A DNA stretch of 64,000 nucleotides, taken from NCBI RefSeq assembly GCF_019048525.1, contig NZ_CP077369.1, positions 496,001 to 560,000 of the forward strand. Direction: 5' to 3'. Positions 28,348-37,930 of the stretch are shown here, piece after piece. Within the stretch, counting starts at the first letter, position 1. Every line of letters begins with the position of its first letter. The notes beneath the pieces were generated by a model that was given only the letters and a program-made list of their open reading frames with translations, had not been told where the DNA came from and made no database searches. The DNA comes from Acinetobacter lwoffii. GTDB taxonomy: Bacteria > Pseudomonadota > Gammaproteobacteria > Pseudomonadales > Moraxellaceae. Position numbers and translations under genes: made by a program.

Positions 28348-29097
28348 TTAAAGGTTACGTTGACGGCAGGCTTCATACAGCGCCATGCCTGTAGCCACAC
28401 TGACATTCAGACTTTGCAGATTACCTGCCATCGGAATATACACGGTCTGATCACATTGGCTTTGCGTAATTGGACGTAGGCCAGTATCTTCCGCACCCAT
28501 CACGATACAGACGCCAGTACCGGTAAAATCAAAATTTTGAATCGGCAGCGCTTTTTCATCCAGCATAGTTCCGACAACACGAACATTAAAATCTTCTTTG
28601 ATTTGACCCAAAGTACGCGCCAGATTGGTGACCTGAATGAATTTGACTTTGTCCGCACCACCTGCAGCCACTTTACGTGCAGTCGGGGTTAACGTTGCAG
28701 AACGATCACGTGGCGCAATCACTGCCTCAACGCCCATTGCAGCGGCTGTACGGATACAGGCACCGAGATTATGCGGATCGGTAATATGATCGAGGGCCAA
28801 TAACAACGCTTGAGGATTCGCACTCAACAAGGATTCAAGATCTTTTTCATTCAGGGTTGGATGAGCACGAACTGCGGCTACGACCCCCTGATGAAACGGT
28901 TGCCCGGCCAGTTTCTCCAGTTTGTCACGGCTGGCTTGCTGCACACTGATCCCAAACGGTTCAGCCAGTTCCAGTACACGCTTTAAACGCTGATCATCGC
29001 GTCCTTTGAGAGTGAATAATGTCAAGACACGTTCAGGCTCAAGCTCTAACAATGACTCCACTGAATGTACGCCATAAAAATATTCAGGTTTTGCCAT
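28348..29097 (-). CDS. rlmB: 23S rRNA (guanosine-2'-O-)-methyltransferase RlmB
   Basis: SPOUT methyltransferase for Gm2251 in the peptidyl-transferase loop of 23S rRNA. 249 residues: N-terminal substrate-binding domain (EYFYGVHSVESLL) and the knotted catalytic domain with LDHITDPHNLGACIRTAAAMGV, IVMGAEDTGLR and IPMAGNLQSLNVSVATGMALYE, which are the three SpoU motifs. Separated from ppnP by a terminator, so it should have its own promoter in the short gap (29098-29123) or depend on read-through. Confidence 0.95.
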   Translation of the reverse strand: MAKPEYFYGVHSVESLLELEPERVLTLFTLKGRDDQRLKRVLELAEPFGISVQQASRDKLEKLAGQPFHQGVVAAVRAHPTLNEKDLESLLSANPQALLLALDHITDPHNLGACIRTAAAMGVEAVIAPRDRSATLTPTARKVAAGGADKVKFIQVTNLARTLGQIKEDFNVRVVGTMLDEKALPIQNFDFTGTGVCIVMGAEDTGLRPITQSQCDQTVYIPMAGNLQSLNVSVATGMALYEACRQRNL

Positions 29098-29123
29098 GAA
29101 CGACCTCTAGATTAGTTATATAC

Positions 29124-29160
29124 AAAAGAAAAATCCCGTAAAGCTGACTTCACAGGATTT
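29124..29160 (-). terminator. Intrinsic terminator of ppnP
   Basis: On the minus strand a 13-bp stem (AAATCCTGTGAAG with CTTTACGGGATTT, two G-T wobbles), loop TCAG, then TTCTTTT, 71 bases after the ppnP stop. Confidence 0.85.
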
Positions 29161-29231
29161 CTATAGCTGATTAGTTTAACCGATTCGCACTGAAATTTCT
29201 TGCCCGGTTTACACTGATCTTGAATCTGGAC

Positions 29232-29555
29232 TTAACCTTCAAAATGGCAGACATAGTCCAGCACATCATCGGTTTCGATTTTAAAACGGCTATTGCCCGG
29301 CACATAGAAAGACTGCCCCGCACGGAACAGCTCACTTTCTTCGCTATCGCCAATCTGAACACGGCATTCACCTGAAACAATTTCCATACGCTCAGGAACA
29401 TGTGTTTCAAAGGTCAAGGCATTTTCTGATGGCAGAATGACACCCAAAGTTTTTTTGGTCCCGTCTTCAAATTGTACAATGTGGCTAATACACAACCCGC
29501 CGAAATATACATTAGATTTTTTAAGTACAGATACATGATCAAACTGAGCTGACAT
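29232..29555 (-). CDS. ppnP: Pyrimidine/purine nucleoside phosphorylase PpnP (YaiE family)
   Basis: Small cupin that phosphorolyses several nucleosides (established for E. coli YaiE). 107 residues, slightly longer than the E. coli protein (94). The pattern NVYFGGLCISHIV, HVPERMEIVSGECRVQIGD and FRAGQSFYVPGNSRFKI matches the family. Transcribed alone towards its own terminator; divergent from recN across a 442-base gap. Confidence 0.9.
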   Translation of the reverse strand: MSAQFDHVSVLKKSNVYFGGLCISHIVQFEDGTKKTLGVILPSENALTFETHVPERMEIVSGECRVQIGDSEESELFRAGQSFYVPGNSRFKIETDDVLDYVCHFEG

Positions 29556-29997
29556 GCGATTTCTCCAGATAAAGCATTTTGTAATATTTTGATTGCTGTA
29601 GTTTAAATGTGCACCCTCAACTAATCAATCGAAGTTTGTCGGCGTCGATCAAATATTCTGTATCACCTGAACCCCTTCTATTTACAGCATGTTTTGGCCT
29701 GTATTTTGCTGATAGATAAACTTAAGTTTCGATCTGCACGCGCTCTTTTAAAAACAGGCTCAATTGAGTCTTTAATTTAAAGATTGGGGATGTCAAAAAT
29801 ATGAAAATCAGCAGTGCATTAACGGACTTCTGAGTCAGCTTCTTGCGAAAATACAGTGAAATAAGCATATATAAATCGCTAAAATTTAAGATAGAATGAA
29901 ATTGATTCGTCCTGATTTATAATAATCACAGCCATGTTGCGACCCCAATCCGACATCAGGCTATTTCAATCAAACTTTTCGCAGCCCGGATGCGTTT
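29556..29997. other. Divergent intergenic region between ppnP and recN
   Basis: AT-rich, no convincing open frame. A good -10 like TATAAT lies at about 29918-29923 on the plus strand, 75 bases before recN, with no matching -35. No LexA-type CTGT-N8-ACAG box is seen, consistent with the absence of a classical LexA regulon in Acinetobacter. Confidence 0.4.
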
Positions 29998-31659
29998 ATG
30001 CTGACACATTTAACTCTGATCAATTTTGCTTTAGCTGAACATCTTGCTATTGATATTGATAAAGGTTTTAACGTTTTAACCGGTGAAACCGGTGCAGGTA
30101 AATCCCTCTTACTGGATGCATTGTCTGCCTGTTTGGGTGAGCGAACCGATACCAATTATGTACGTTATGGCTCAGAAAAAGCCGATGTCACTGCCAGTTT
30201 CAGCTATCAGGAACACAGTCCTGAAGCCGCATGGTTAAAAGAACATGAGCTGGATGACGAATCAGGTGAAATTCATTTACGCCGGGTGATTTTTGCTACC
30301 GGCCGCAGCAAGGCCTGGATCAATGGACGTCCGAGCAGCCTGTCTGAACTGAAAGAAATTGGGCGTTTACTGGTACAACTCTATAGCCAGCATAGTCAGC
30401 AGCAACTTCTGGAACCGCCTTATCCGAAGCACTGGCTGGATCGTTATTATCATTTTTATGCGCCGGCTCAAGCAGTACGTGATGCGTATAGCACTTGGCA
30501 AAAAAATATTCGCCAGCATCAGGCAGCTTTGGATGCACAAGCGACACGCAAGCAGCGTCTGGAAACCCTTGAGCTGCAACTCGAAGAACTGGAAGAAATT
30601 GTTCAGACGGATTATCCTGAAATTGAACAGGAATTTGATCGGCTCTCGCATCATGAAGCCATTATGCAGGACTGTGTCTATAGCCTGAATGTGCTGGATG
30701 AAGCTGAACAGAATATCACTCAGGAACTGGCATCAATTATGCGTCGGGTTGAGTCGCATGCCGGACGCAGTGAACAGCTTTCCGGGATTTATACTTCCCT
30801 ACTGAATGCTCAAAGCGAACTTGAAGATGCAGCAGCGAATTTACGCCAGTTTATGGATCGGCAGAGTTTTGATCCTGAACGCATGGAAGTACTGAATTCA
30901 ACTTTAGAAATCTTCCATCGTCTGGCACGTAAATATCGTACCCAGCCAGAATTACTGAAAGAAGAATATGAAGCCTGGCAAAGTGAACTGGAACAGTTAC
31001 ATCAACTGGAAGATCCGGAAACACTGGCTGAACAGGTAGCAGTGTCTTATCAGGAATTTCTGGATAAAGCCCAACATCTGGATCAGATTCGCCGTGAAGC
31101 CGCAGCACCTTTGGCCAAGCAGCTCACTGAGCAGGTCAAACAGCTGGCACTGCCTGAAGCACGTTTTGAGTTTAAGTTTGAGCCTCTGGAACATCCATCT
31201 AGCGAAGGCCTGAGCTTTATCCAGCTACTTTTTACTGCCAATAAAGGCATTCCGGCACAGCCTTTGGCCCGGGTTGCATCAGGTGGTGAGCTTTCGCGTA
31301 TTGCGTTGGTGATGCAAGTCATGAATGCGGAAAAAACCGAAGCGGAAGTGCTGGTCTTTGATGAAATTGATGTCGGGATCAGTGGTGGTACCGCAGAGAT
31401 TGTCGGGCGTTTACTGGCCGATCTGGCCCAACATGTACAGATTCTGTGTATTACCCATCAGGCGCAGGTTGCAGCACAATCTGATCAGCACCTACTGGTG
31501 AAAAAACAGCAGACTGATCCTGCCAGCAGCACGATTATCAATCTTGAAGAAAATGAAATAATTCAGGAGCTTGCAAGAATGACAGGTGGTGTAGAGATTA
31601 GTGAAACCACCTTGCAACATGCCCGTCAGTTACGTCAGCTGAAATTTCAGCAGGCTTAA
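29998..31659 (+). CDS. recN: DNA repair protein RecN
   Basis: SMC-like ATPase in double-strand break repair. 553 residues: N-terminal MLTHLTLINFALAEHLAIDI and Walker A TGETGAGKS (about 28-36), two coiled-coil stretches around a central region (about 150-365), then the signature ASGGELSRIALV, Walker B VLVFDEIDVGISGGTAEIVG and the switch region ITHQAQVAAQ. The length matches E. coli (553). ATG at 29998. Monocistronic as far as can be seen, with a 114-base gap to yqgE. Confidence 0.96.
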   Translation: MLTHLTLINFALAEHLAIDIDKGFNVLTGETGAGKSLLLDALSACLGERTDTNYVRYGSEKADVTASFSYQEHSPEAAWLKEHELDDESGEIHLRRVIFATGRSKAWINGRPSSLSELKEIGRLLVQLYSQHSQQQLLEPPYPKHWLDRYYHFYAPAQAVRDAYSTWQKNIRQHQAALDAQATRKQRLETLELQLEELEEIVQTDYPEIEQEFDRLSHHEAIMQDCVYSLNVLDEAEQNITQELASIMRRVESHAGRSEQLSGIYTSLLNAQSELEDAAANLRQFMDRQSFDPERMEVLNSTLEIFHRLARKYRTQPELLKEEYEAWQSELEQLHQLEDPETLAEQVAVSYQEFLDKAQHLDQIRREAAAPLAKQLTEQVKQLALPEARFEFKFEPLEHPSSEGLSFIQLLFTANKGIPAQPLARVASGGELSRIALVMQVMNAEKTEAEVLVFDEIDVGISGGTAEIVGRLLADLAQHVQILCITHQAQVAAQSDQHLLVKKQQTDPASSTIINLEENEIIQELARMTGGVEISETTLQHARQLRQLKFQQA

Positions 31660-31773
31660 ATATTTACAATCTGGACAAATAAAATTTGGTGAATCCAAGA
31701 AGCTCTAGTAACGTAGCTATTAGGATCATAGGATTTCTCTGCGAAGAAATTAATTTTAAGGAGAACTGCTCAG

Positions 31774-32328
31774 GTGACCAAACAGTTTCTGACACATCGT
31801 TGTCTGATTGCACCGCCGCATGCGAATGATGATTTTTTTGCCCAGACGGTCATTTATCTCGCACGGCATGATGAAGATGGTGCGCAAGGCATCATTATCA
31901 ATCGACCTGCCGGCATTCAAATTAAAGAATTGCTGAATGATCTTGATATTGAAGCAGACAATGTCAATCCGCATGAAGTATTGCAAGGTGGTCCATTACG
32001 CCCTGAGGCCGGCTTTGTCCTGCATACCGGTCAGCCGACCTGGCATTCGTCTATTGCCGTAGGCGAGAATGTCTGTATTACCACATCGAAAGATATTCTG
32101 GATGCCATTGCGCATAATGAAGGCGTTGGTCGCTATCAGATTGCACTTGGCTATGCCAGCTGGGGCAAACACCAGCTGGAACAGGAAATTGCTCGTGGTG
32201 ACTGGCTGATTTGTGATTCCGATATGGATCTGATTTTTAATTTACCTTATAACGACCGTTGGGACGCTGCCTATAAAAAAATGGGGGTAGACCGCAACTG
32301 GTTATCTTCCGAGATTGGACATGCCTGA
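31774..32328 (+). CDS. yqgE: YqgE/AlgH family protein
   Basis: Conserved protein of unknown biochemical role (UPF0301), 184 residues. Family blocks are clear: [55 protein letters not shown] and WLICDSD. GTG start at 31774 with AAGGAG ten bases upstream. The downstream ruvX start lies inside its last codons, a pairing found in many Gammaproteobacteria. Confidence 0.93.
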   Translation: MTKQFLTHRCLIAPPHANDDFFAQTVIYLARHDEDGAQGIIINRPAGIQIKELLNDLDIEADNVNPHEVLQGGPLRPEAGFVLHTGQPTWHSSIAVGENVCITTSKDILDAIAHNEGVGRYQIALGYASWGKHQLEQEIARGDWLICDSDMDLIFNLPYNDRWDAAYKKMGVDRNWLSSEIGHA

Positions 32329-32764
32329 TGTAAACGCGCCACAAACCATTATGGCGTTTGATTTTGGTACACAAAAAATGGGAATGTCGGTCGGACAATC
32401 CCTGATTGCTAGTGCCAATCCCCTACCCTTATTTCCCATGAAAGATGGTATTCCCAACTGGGATGAACTACTCAAAATCGTGAAAAGCCATCAACCCAAT
32501 TTATTTCTGGTCGGCTTACCATTGAATATGGATGATAGTGAATCGGAGCTGTCGACACGGGCGCGAAAATTTGCCCGCCGTTTACGTCATCAGACCAATA
32601 TTGAAACCTGGATGGTGGATGAACGTTTGACCACCCGTGAAGCACGCGATGAACTGGATCATTACCAAGCTCAAGGTCGAGGCAAGAAACTCTCTGCGGA
32701 CAGTATTGCGGCTGCCTTGTTGATTGAAAGCTGGTATCGCCATCCTGCCGGAATCACGCCTTAA
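32321..32764 (+). CDS. ruvX: Holliday junction resolvase-like RNase RuvX (YqgF)
   Basis: RNase H-fold protein involved in 16S rRNA 5'-end maturation and proposed Holliday junction cleavage. 147 residues from the ATG at 32321. Catalytic pattern: Asp in [15 protein letters not shown], Glu in [12 protein letters not shown], and the third acidic site in [34 protein letters not shown] is diagnostic. A TTG at 32315 is an alternative start. It overlaps yqgE by eight bases. Confidence 0.93.
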   Translation: MPDVNAPQTIMAFDFGTQKMGMSVGQSLIASANPLPLFPMKDGIPNWDELLKIVKSHQPNLFLVGLPLNMDDSESELSTRARKFARRLRHQTNIETWMVDERLTTREARDELDHYQAQGRGKKLSADSIAAALLIESWYRHPAGITP

Positions 32765-32788
32765 TCTGTTTTTAAATTTTTTTAAATC

Positions 32789-32811
32789 AGCATCCTTTAG
32801 GGTGCTTTTTT
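32789..32811 (+). terminator. Intrinsic terminator of ruvX
   Basis: AGCATCC, loop TTTA, GGGTGCT and a T-run, between the converging ruvX and alkB genes. Only weakly bidirectional. Confidence 0.85.
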
Positions 32812-32828
32812 ACACTCCAAAATGCTTC

Positions 32829-33449
32829 TTAAGGATAAAAATAACGAAAAGTCAGATTAATTCTCGGTGTTAAAACTTTGCTGGTTTTGCTGATACTGTG
32901 CTTCCAGTGCTGCTGCGTCGCGCCACGCATCACAATCAGTTGTCCACTGTGTAACAGCACATCGACTTTATCGCTGTGAATTTTATGCTTAAAGCTCATT
33001 TTACGGGTAGCTCCCAGACTTAGAGAAGCGATGACATTTTCCCGAGAGGTACCTGTATATAACGCCGGCTCATCATCACTATGCCAGCCCAAGCCTTGGG
33101 AACCATCTTCATACAAATTGGCCAGACAGGAATTAAAGGGATGACCGACCAGAATTTCAATATGCTGCTTTAAACGGAATAATCCGGGTGTCCATACCTG
33201 AGCTTGTTTGAGCGTACCAGAATAACGATACTGATAATGTTCATCGCCATACCAGACCACCTGGCGACCTGTGACATGGTGCTTGCCAAATAAATGCACT
33301 TCATCATGTTGCCAGGCCAGCTGACTGAGAAAATGCTGTAGATACTGCTGGCTTTGTTCCTGATCCAAAATCAGGCCATAATCCTCCACTACCCCATCAA
33401 AAGGTAATACATTGGCTTGCGGCTGGGGTGCAAATAAATCGAGAGTCAT
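32829..33449 (-). CDS. alkB: AlkB-like 2-oxoglutarate/Fe(II) dioxygenase
   Basis: Oxidative demethylase for alkylated bases by family. 206 residues, of the ALKBH2-like bacterial group. Iron ligands His and Asp in GWHSDDEPA and the second His in the QQHWKHSI region are visible; the 2-oxoglutarate arginine lies in RINLTFR. SLGATRKMSFKHK is also conserved. Transcribed alone, in the opposite direction to its neighbours. Confidence 0.9.
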   Translation of the reverse strand: MTLDLFAPQPQANVLPFDGVVEDYGLILDQEQSQQYLQHFLSQLAWQHDEVHLFGKHHVTGRQVVWYGDEHYQYRYSGTLKQAQVWTPGLFRLKQHIEILVGHPFNSCLANLYEDGSQGLGWHSDDEPALYTGTSRENVIASLSLGATRKMSFKHKIHSDKVDVLLHSGQLIVMRGATQQHWKHSISKTSKVLTPRINLTFRYFYP

Positions 33450-33600
33450 ATCAATTCAATCCAGTATCCACATGAAAATACTGACATTCGACCTAAAGGA
33501 TTACAACTGCTCTTCACAAATGACTACAACATTTATGCTTGTGGCTAGCCTAATTCCTGCCTAGACTGAATTCAACTTTCACAATAAAAATAATCCTTTT

Positions 33601-35403
33601 ATGAACTTATGGCAGCTGTTTCAGAAACTTCGTCCCTTTGTTCAGCCTTACCGGTTGCTGGTGATTGCCACGCTGATTCTGACCCTGATTGGCTCATTCA
33701 CCGCACAGGTCAATGCCATTACCTTGCAATATGCGGTCGACAGCATCAATTCGCTACTCGAAACCGGTCAAGGACTGGAACAAGGCTGGCATATTCTGAT
33801 CACGATTTCGGCGATTTTGCTCGGCAAAGAAATTATCAATGCCTTTGTCCAGTTCGGGCAGAAGTTCTATGGAGAGAAACTGCGGATTTTTGTCTCTCAG
33901 GATCTGGCCCAAGGGATTATTGAAAAATTTTTAAAATATCGGCTGGAATTTTTTAATCAGGAAAATAACCAGGCCGGTAAATTACAGACCCGGATTGACC
34001 GTGGCATTGGCTCACTGACCCGTCTGGTGCAAATTTTCTTTATTGATATTTTACCGTTATTTACCAGTGCCATTGTGGCTTTGGGGCTAATGTACTATGC
34101 CAATGTGTATGTCGGTCTGGTCGCGACTGCTATTGTTCCTATCTATTTCTGGCTGACCTATAAGCAGGCACAAAAACTCGGGGGCTGGCGCCGCAGTCTT
34201 CGCGATGGTCGGGAGAGAAAAAGTCAGGGCATTCTCAGTATCATCAACTCGATTACCGTGATTAAGTCTTTTAACCGCGAATCGATTGAATCGGAAAAGC
34301 AGCTCGGTTTACAGCGTGAACTGACCGACAATCAGATGAAAACCCGCCAGACCAGTTTCCTGTTTGATGGCCTGAAAACTTTTCTGGAACAGATCGGGAT
34401 TGTACTGATCATTATTTTAACCTCCTACTTTGTGCTGGATGGCCAGATGAGTATCGGTATGATCATGTTTCATGTGCTGCTATTTAATAATGTCTCTGCC
34501 CCAATTCGATCCCTGCACCGGATTTATGATGAAGTGAATGATGCCATGATCTATTCAGAAAGCTTTTTCAAAATTCTGGAGGCCGATGATGAAATTGAAC
34601 AAAGCGGTCAGCAGAAACCGATTGTCCAAGGCAAATTTGAACTGAGTGGCGTGAATTTTTATTATCCAAACGGCCACCATGCCCTGAAAGATATTGATAT
34701 GGAAATTCGCCCCAATAAAATTACCGCCTTGGTGGGCTTATCGGGTGCCGGAAAATCTACCCTCATCAGTTTGCTGGATAAATTTTATGAACCACAGCAA
34801 GGTCAGATCAAACTGGATGGCATTGACCTGAAAGATTATGACACCCAATATCTACGCGATCATATTGGTCTGGTCTTACAAAAAAATCATATTTTTCAGG
34901 GCACCATCTTTGACAATATCCGTTATGGTAAAACTACTGCCTCAATGGAGGATGTAATTGAGGCAGCAGAAAAAGCCTCGATTCATGAGCAGATTTTACA
35001 GTTACCGGATGGTTATGATAACGATGCCTTGATGCTGTCTGGCGGCCAGCAGCAACGGATTGCCTTGGCACGGATGTTCCTGAAAAATCCACCGATTATT
35101 TTTCTAGATGAACCGACGGCGAGTCTAGATGCAATTGCCACGGAACAGATTAAACACAGTCTGGACCAGATCAAGCAAGGCCGTACCGTGATCATCATTT
35201 CGCATAGCCTGTCGCAGATTATTGATGCGGATTATACTTACGTGATGAAAGAAGGAACGATTGCTGAGCATGGCGAGCACGACCAGCTTTATCATCAGCA
35301 AGGCGTGTATAAGGAAATCTTTGATGCGATGGCCAAAAGCCTGAATATTGAAAAAATTGCCAAAACTTTTGAAGATGATGCCGAGGAAGAAACTCATAGT
35401 TAG
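33601..35403 (+). CDS. ABC exporter, fused membrane and ATPase domains
   Basis: Half-transporter of the MsbA/multidrug exporter type, 600 residues, working as a dimer in the inner membrane. Six helices in the first 320 residues, then the nucleotide-binding domain with Walker [11 protein letters not shown]-loop VLQKNHIF, signature LSGGQQQR, Walker [13 protein letters not shown] and the switch His in IISHSL. The acidic C-terminus (DDAEEETHS) is unusual but short. The substrate cannot be told: E. coli MsbA is 582 residues, and no lipid A genes lie next to it. Confidence 0.88.
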   Translation: MNLWQLFQKLRPFVQPYRLLVIATLILTLIGSFTAQVNAITLQYAVDSINSLLETGQGLEQGWHILITISAILLGKEIINAFVQFGQKFYGEKLRIFVSQDLAQGIIEKFLKYRLEFFNQENNQAGKLQTRIDRGIGSLTRLVQIFFIDILPLFTSAIVALGLMYYANVYVGLVATAIVPIYFWLTYKQAQKLGGWRRSLRDGRERKSQGILSIINSITVIKSFNRESIESEKQLGLQRELTDNQMKTRQTSFLFDGLKTFLEQIGIVLIIILTSYFVLDGQMSIGMIMFHVLLFNNVSAPIRSLHRIYDEVNDAMIYSESFFKILEADDEIEQSGQQKPIVQGKFELSGVNFYYPNGHHALKDIDMEIRPNKITALVGLSGAGKSTLISLLDKFYEPQQGQIKLDGIDLKDYDTQYLRDHIGLVLQKNHIFQGTIFDNIRYGKTTASMEDVIEAAEKASIHEQILQLPDGYDNDALMLSGGQQQRIALARMFLKNPPIIFLDEPTASLDAIATEQIKHSLDQIKQGRTVIIISHSLSQIIDADYTYVMKEGTIAEHGEHDQLYHQQGVYKEIFDAMAKSLNIEKIAKTFEDDAEEETHS

Positions 35404-35422
35404 CTTCTCTATCTCAATAAAG

Positions 35423-35447
35423 AAACCTCCGGTACGGAGGTTTTTTT
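35423..35447. terminator. Terminator between the ABC exporter and phoU
   Basis: Perfect 9-bp stem AAACCTCCG/CGGAGGTTT with a GTA loop and T7; the A-run on the left lets it serve phoU on the other strand too. Confidence 0.9.
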
Positions 35448-35465
35448 ATTTTAATTTTTTAAGAT

Positions 35466-36185
35466 TTAACGCTGAACTTTCTGTTCAATTTCTTCAACAC
35501 TGGTATGACGCACATCAAAACCTTTGACCATATAGATCACCTGTTCCGAAATATTCCGGGCATGATCGCCAATTCTTTCGAGTGAACGCAGCACCCACAA
35601 TACATTGATGACACGACTGATATGCCGTGGGTCTTCAATCATATAAGTCATAAGCGTACGTGTGGCTGACTGATATTCACGGTCAATATCCGCATCCGCC
35701 AACATGACCTTCAAAGCTTGATCTACATCCAGACGCGCAAAAGCATCCAGTGCATCATGAATCATCACCCGCACCTGGTTGCCAATATGCCGGGTTTCCA
35801 TATAACCGCGTGGTGAGCTACCCTCTTCACACAAGCTTTGTGCAATTCGGCCTATTTTCGAGGCTTCATCGCCAATCCGTTCCAGATCGGTATTGGCCTT
35901 GGACATGGCAAGCACCATACGTAAATCAATCGCGGCAGGATGACGGCGCGCCAGAATCAGGGTCAGCGCTTCATCAATATCTCGTTCCATCTGATTGACG
36001 ACATTATCTTGAAACTGCACATCTACTGCCATTGAGACATCTGTGTCCAATAGGGCATGAATGGCATTAGCTACCTGCTGTTCTACCAGTCCGCCCATCG
36101 TCATGAATTTGGTATTTACGTCCTGCAGTTCTTCATTAAATTGCGAAGAAATGTGATGACTTAATACAGGATTATTTGGACACAA
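35466..36185 (-). CDS. phoU: Phosphate signalling protein PhoU
   Basis: Cytoplasmic negative regulator that links the Pst phosphate transporter to the PhoR/PhoB system. 239 residues with two three-helix repeats, each carrying the metal-binding pattern: KANTDLERIGDEASKIG in the first and LRSLERIGDHARNISEQV in the second. A TTG start at 36185 has AGGAG nine bases upstream; no other good start is near. No pst or phoBR gene is in the window, so it stands apart from the usual pst operon. Confidence 0.94.
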   Translation of the reverse strand: MCPNNPVLSHHISSQFNEELQDVNTKFMTMGGLVEQQVANAIHALLDTDVSMAVDVQFQDNVVNQMERDIDEALTLILARRHPAAIDLRMVLAMSKANTDLERIGDEASKIGRIAQSLCEEGSSPRGYMETRHIGNQVRVMIHDALDAFARLDVDQALKVMLADADIDREYQSATRTLMTYMIEDPRHISRVINVLWVLRSLERIGDHARNISEQVIYMVKGFDVRHTSVEEIEQKVQR

Positions 36186-36276
36186 GGAAAGCTACTCCTG
36201 AACGATAGAGGACAATGATCAATAATAAATCATATTAAAGCATATCCATGATGAAAGTTTGATGACAATAGTAGCC

Positions 36277-37638
36277 TCATAGAGGCTGAGGCGAATCATA
36301 TTCAATCAGCCAGGCATTCAGCTCTGCCAGTTCCTTTTCGGTTAACTGCCCGACCGAGGCCTGCAATTGCAGCACATGCAACAGATAATCATATTTGGCA
36401 TTCAAATAATCGGTCTTGGCAGAAAAGGCATTACGCTGTGCCAGCAACACATCGACCATGGTTTTTAAGCCTTCCTGATATTGGGCTCTGGACGCTTGTG
36501 AGACAATTTCCGAAGAGTCCATCGCGGCTTTACGTGCATTCAGTTTGGCCTGATCGGTTTCTACCTGCATAAAGGACTGTTTCACATCGGTATTGGCTTT
36601 ACGGATAGCCGCATCCAGTTGCGCTTCACTTTTTTGCACATTAACGCCGGCCTGACGGATACTTTTTTGCGTGCGTCCACCGCTAAATACATTCCAGTTC
36701 ACCTCCACCCCAATCTGGTCGAAATCTCCATTGCTGGACATGATCGTAGCCGGACTTTGCTTTAAATAGCCATAGGTTCCGACCACTTCGACCTGCGGAT
36801 AGAGCGCAGCCTGTTCGACCCGTTTGGCATCTTCAGAATAGCGCTTTTGCAGACGCGCTTGCAGAATATTCAGATTTTGGCTTTGTGCTAATTCGGTCCA
36901 GGACTGCATATCACTTGGAACCGGTTTCTGGAACTGGAAATCGTTGCGTAATACCGCCAGATTTTCCTGATAAGGGCCGATTAACTGTGCCAGCTGTTCT
37001 TGGGCCAGTACCAGCTGAACTTGAGTCGAAATCCGGTTGGCTTGGGCACTTTGATACTGGGCATTGGCTTCACTGACCTCACTACGCGCCACCAAACCTT
37101 CTTTCAGCTTAGCATTCATCATGCGTAACTGTTCAGACAGCGCCTGCTCTTCCTGTAAATAAGCCGTAGTCAAAGACTGCTGCCGCAAGACATTAAAATA
37201 GGCTTCGGCCACCTGTAAAATATGCTGCTGTTTTTGCAGACGCAGATTGACTTCACTGAGTTCGACCGAGGTCTTGACCTGCTTATAACCTTGCCAGGCA
37301 TCCCAGCGAAATAAAGGTTGGCGTGCGGTTAAGGCCACCTGACGGCTGGTTGTACTGGAACTTTGCAACTCACCAAATTCAGCAGGCAAACCTTCAGACT
37401 CTGAGTTGTTGACGGACTGGTTTTTACGGGTCACATTTCCAGATAAAGTCACGGTCGGCAGCAAATTTCCGCTGGCAATCCCCAGATTGAGCTGATCAGA
37501 TTGGTACTGCAACACATTCGCCTGCCAATTTGGATCATTTTGCTGGGCGCGTGCATACGCTTCTTGTAAATCCAGGGCAAAAATCGCCGGACTAATTAAT
37601 AGCAATAAACAGGCCATGACACTGCGTTTTAATTTCAT
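36277..37638 (-). CDS. tolC: TolC-family outer-membrane efflux channel
   Basis: Outer-membrane component of tripartite efflux pumps or type I secretion. 453 residues. Signal peptide with likely cleavage after SPAIFA (about residue 21), then two homologous halves rich in long helices, the N-terminal one starting LDLQEAYARAQQNDPNW, with strand regions such as TARQPLFRWD and VEVNWNVFSGG. Length and architecture match TolC more than the lipoprotein OprM group (no lipobox cysteine). No pump genes adjoin it. A hairpin AGCCTC/GAGGCT spans the stop codon without a U-tract. Confidence 0.92.
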   Translation of the reverse strand: MKLKRSVMACLLLLISPAIFALDLQEAYARAQQNDPNWQANVLQYQSDQLNLGIASGNLLPTVTLSGNVTRKNQSVNNSESEGLPAEFGELQSSSTTSRQVALTARQPLFRWDAWQGYKQVKTSVELSEVNLRLQKQQHILQVAEAYFNVLRQQSLTTAYLQEEQALSEQLRMMNAKLKEGLVARSEVSEANAQYQSAQANRISTQVQLVLAQEQLAQLIGPYQENLAVLRNDFQFQKPVPSDMQSWTELAQSQNLNILQARLQKRYSEDAKRVEQAALYPQVEVVGTYGYLKQSPATIMSSNGDFDQIGVEVNWNVFSGGRTQKSIRQAGVNVQKSEAQLDAAIRKANTDVKQSFMQVETDQAKLNARKAAMDSSEIVSQASRAQYQEGLKTMVDVLLAQRNAFSAKTDYLNAKYDYLLHVLQLQASVGQLTEKELAELNAWLIEYDSPQPL

Positions 37639-37930
37639 TTTATAGTGTTAACCCCTAACAGCCATTCAGATCAAAAAATTCTGGCGCTTTAAGCTAAGCC
37701 ATACTAAAGAGATCTCTTGAATTTTTACGTATGATTTTTATTAATTTTTTAATATAAAGATCAATTTTTATCCATCATTAATTCAATTTTCTGGCTCCCA
37801 TACCGGCAATGTAACAAAGCAATTCACAATACTAAACATAGTATTTTAGTTTGATCTATACAATATCTCCCAGTAAGGCCGTTATTTTCTGAATTCACCT
37901 ATATATACAGAGTCCTGAAGCATAGTGTTA
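37639..37930. other. AT-rich intergenic region between tolC and the lipoprotein gene
   Basis: About 290 bases between divergent genes. No open frame with coding character; presumably holds both promoters. No operator was recognised. Confidence 0.35.

Noticed and set aside
29556..29997. LexA-type SOS box before recN
   Set aside because: No CTGT-N8-ACAG was found, and Acinetobacter lacks a classical LexA regulon.
36273..36287. Intrinsic terminator at the tolC 3' end
   Set aside because: The six-base hairpin spans the stop codon but no T-run follows on the minus strand.
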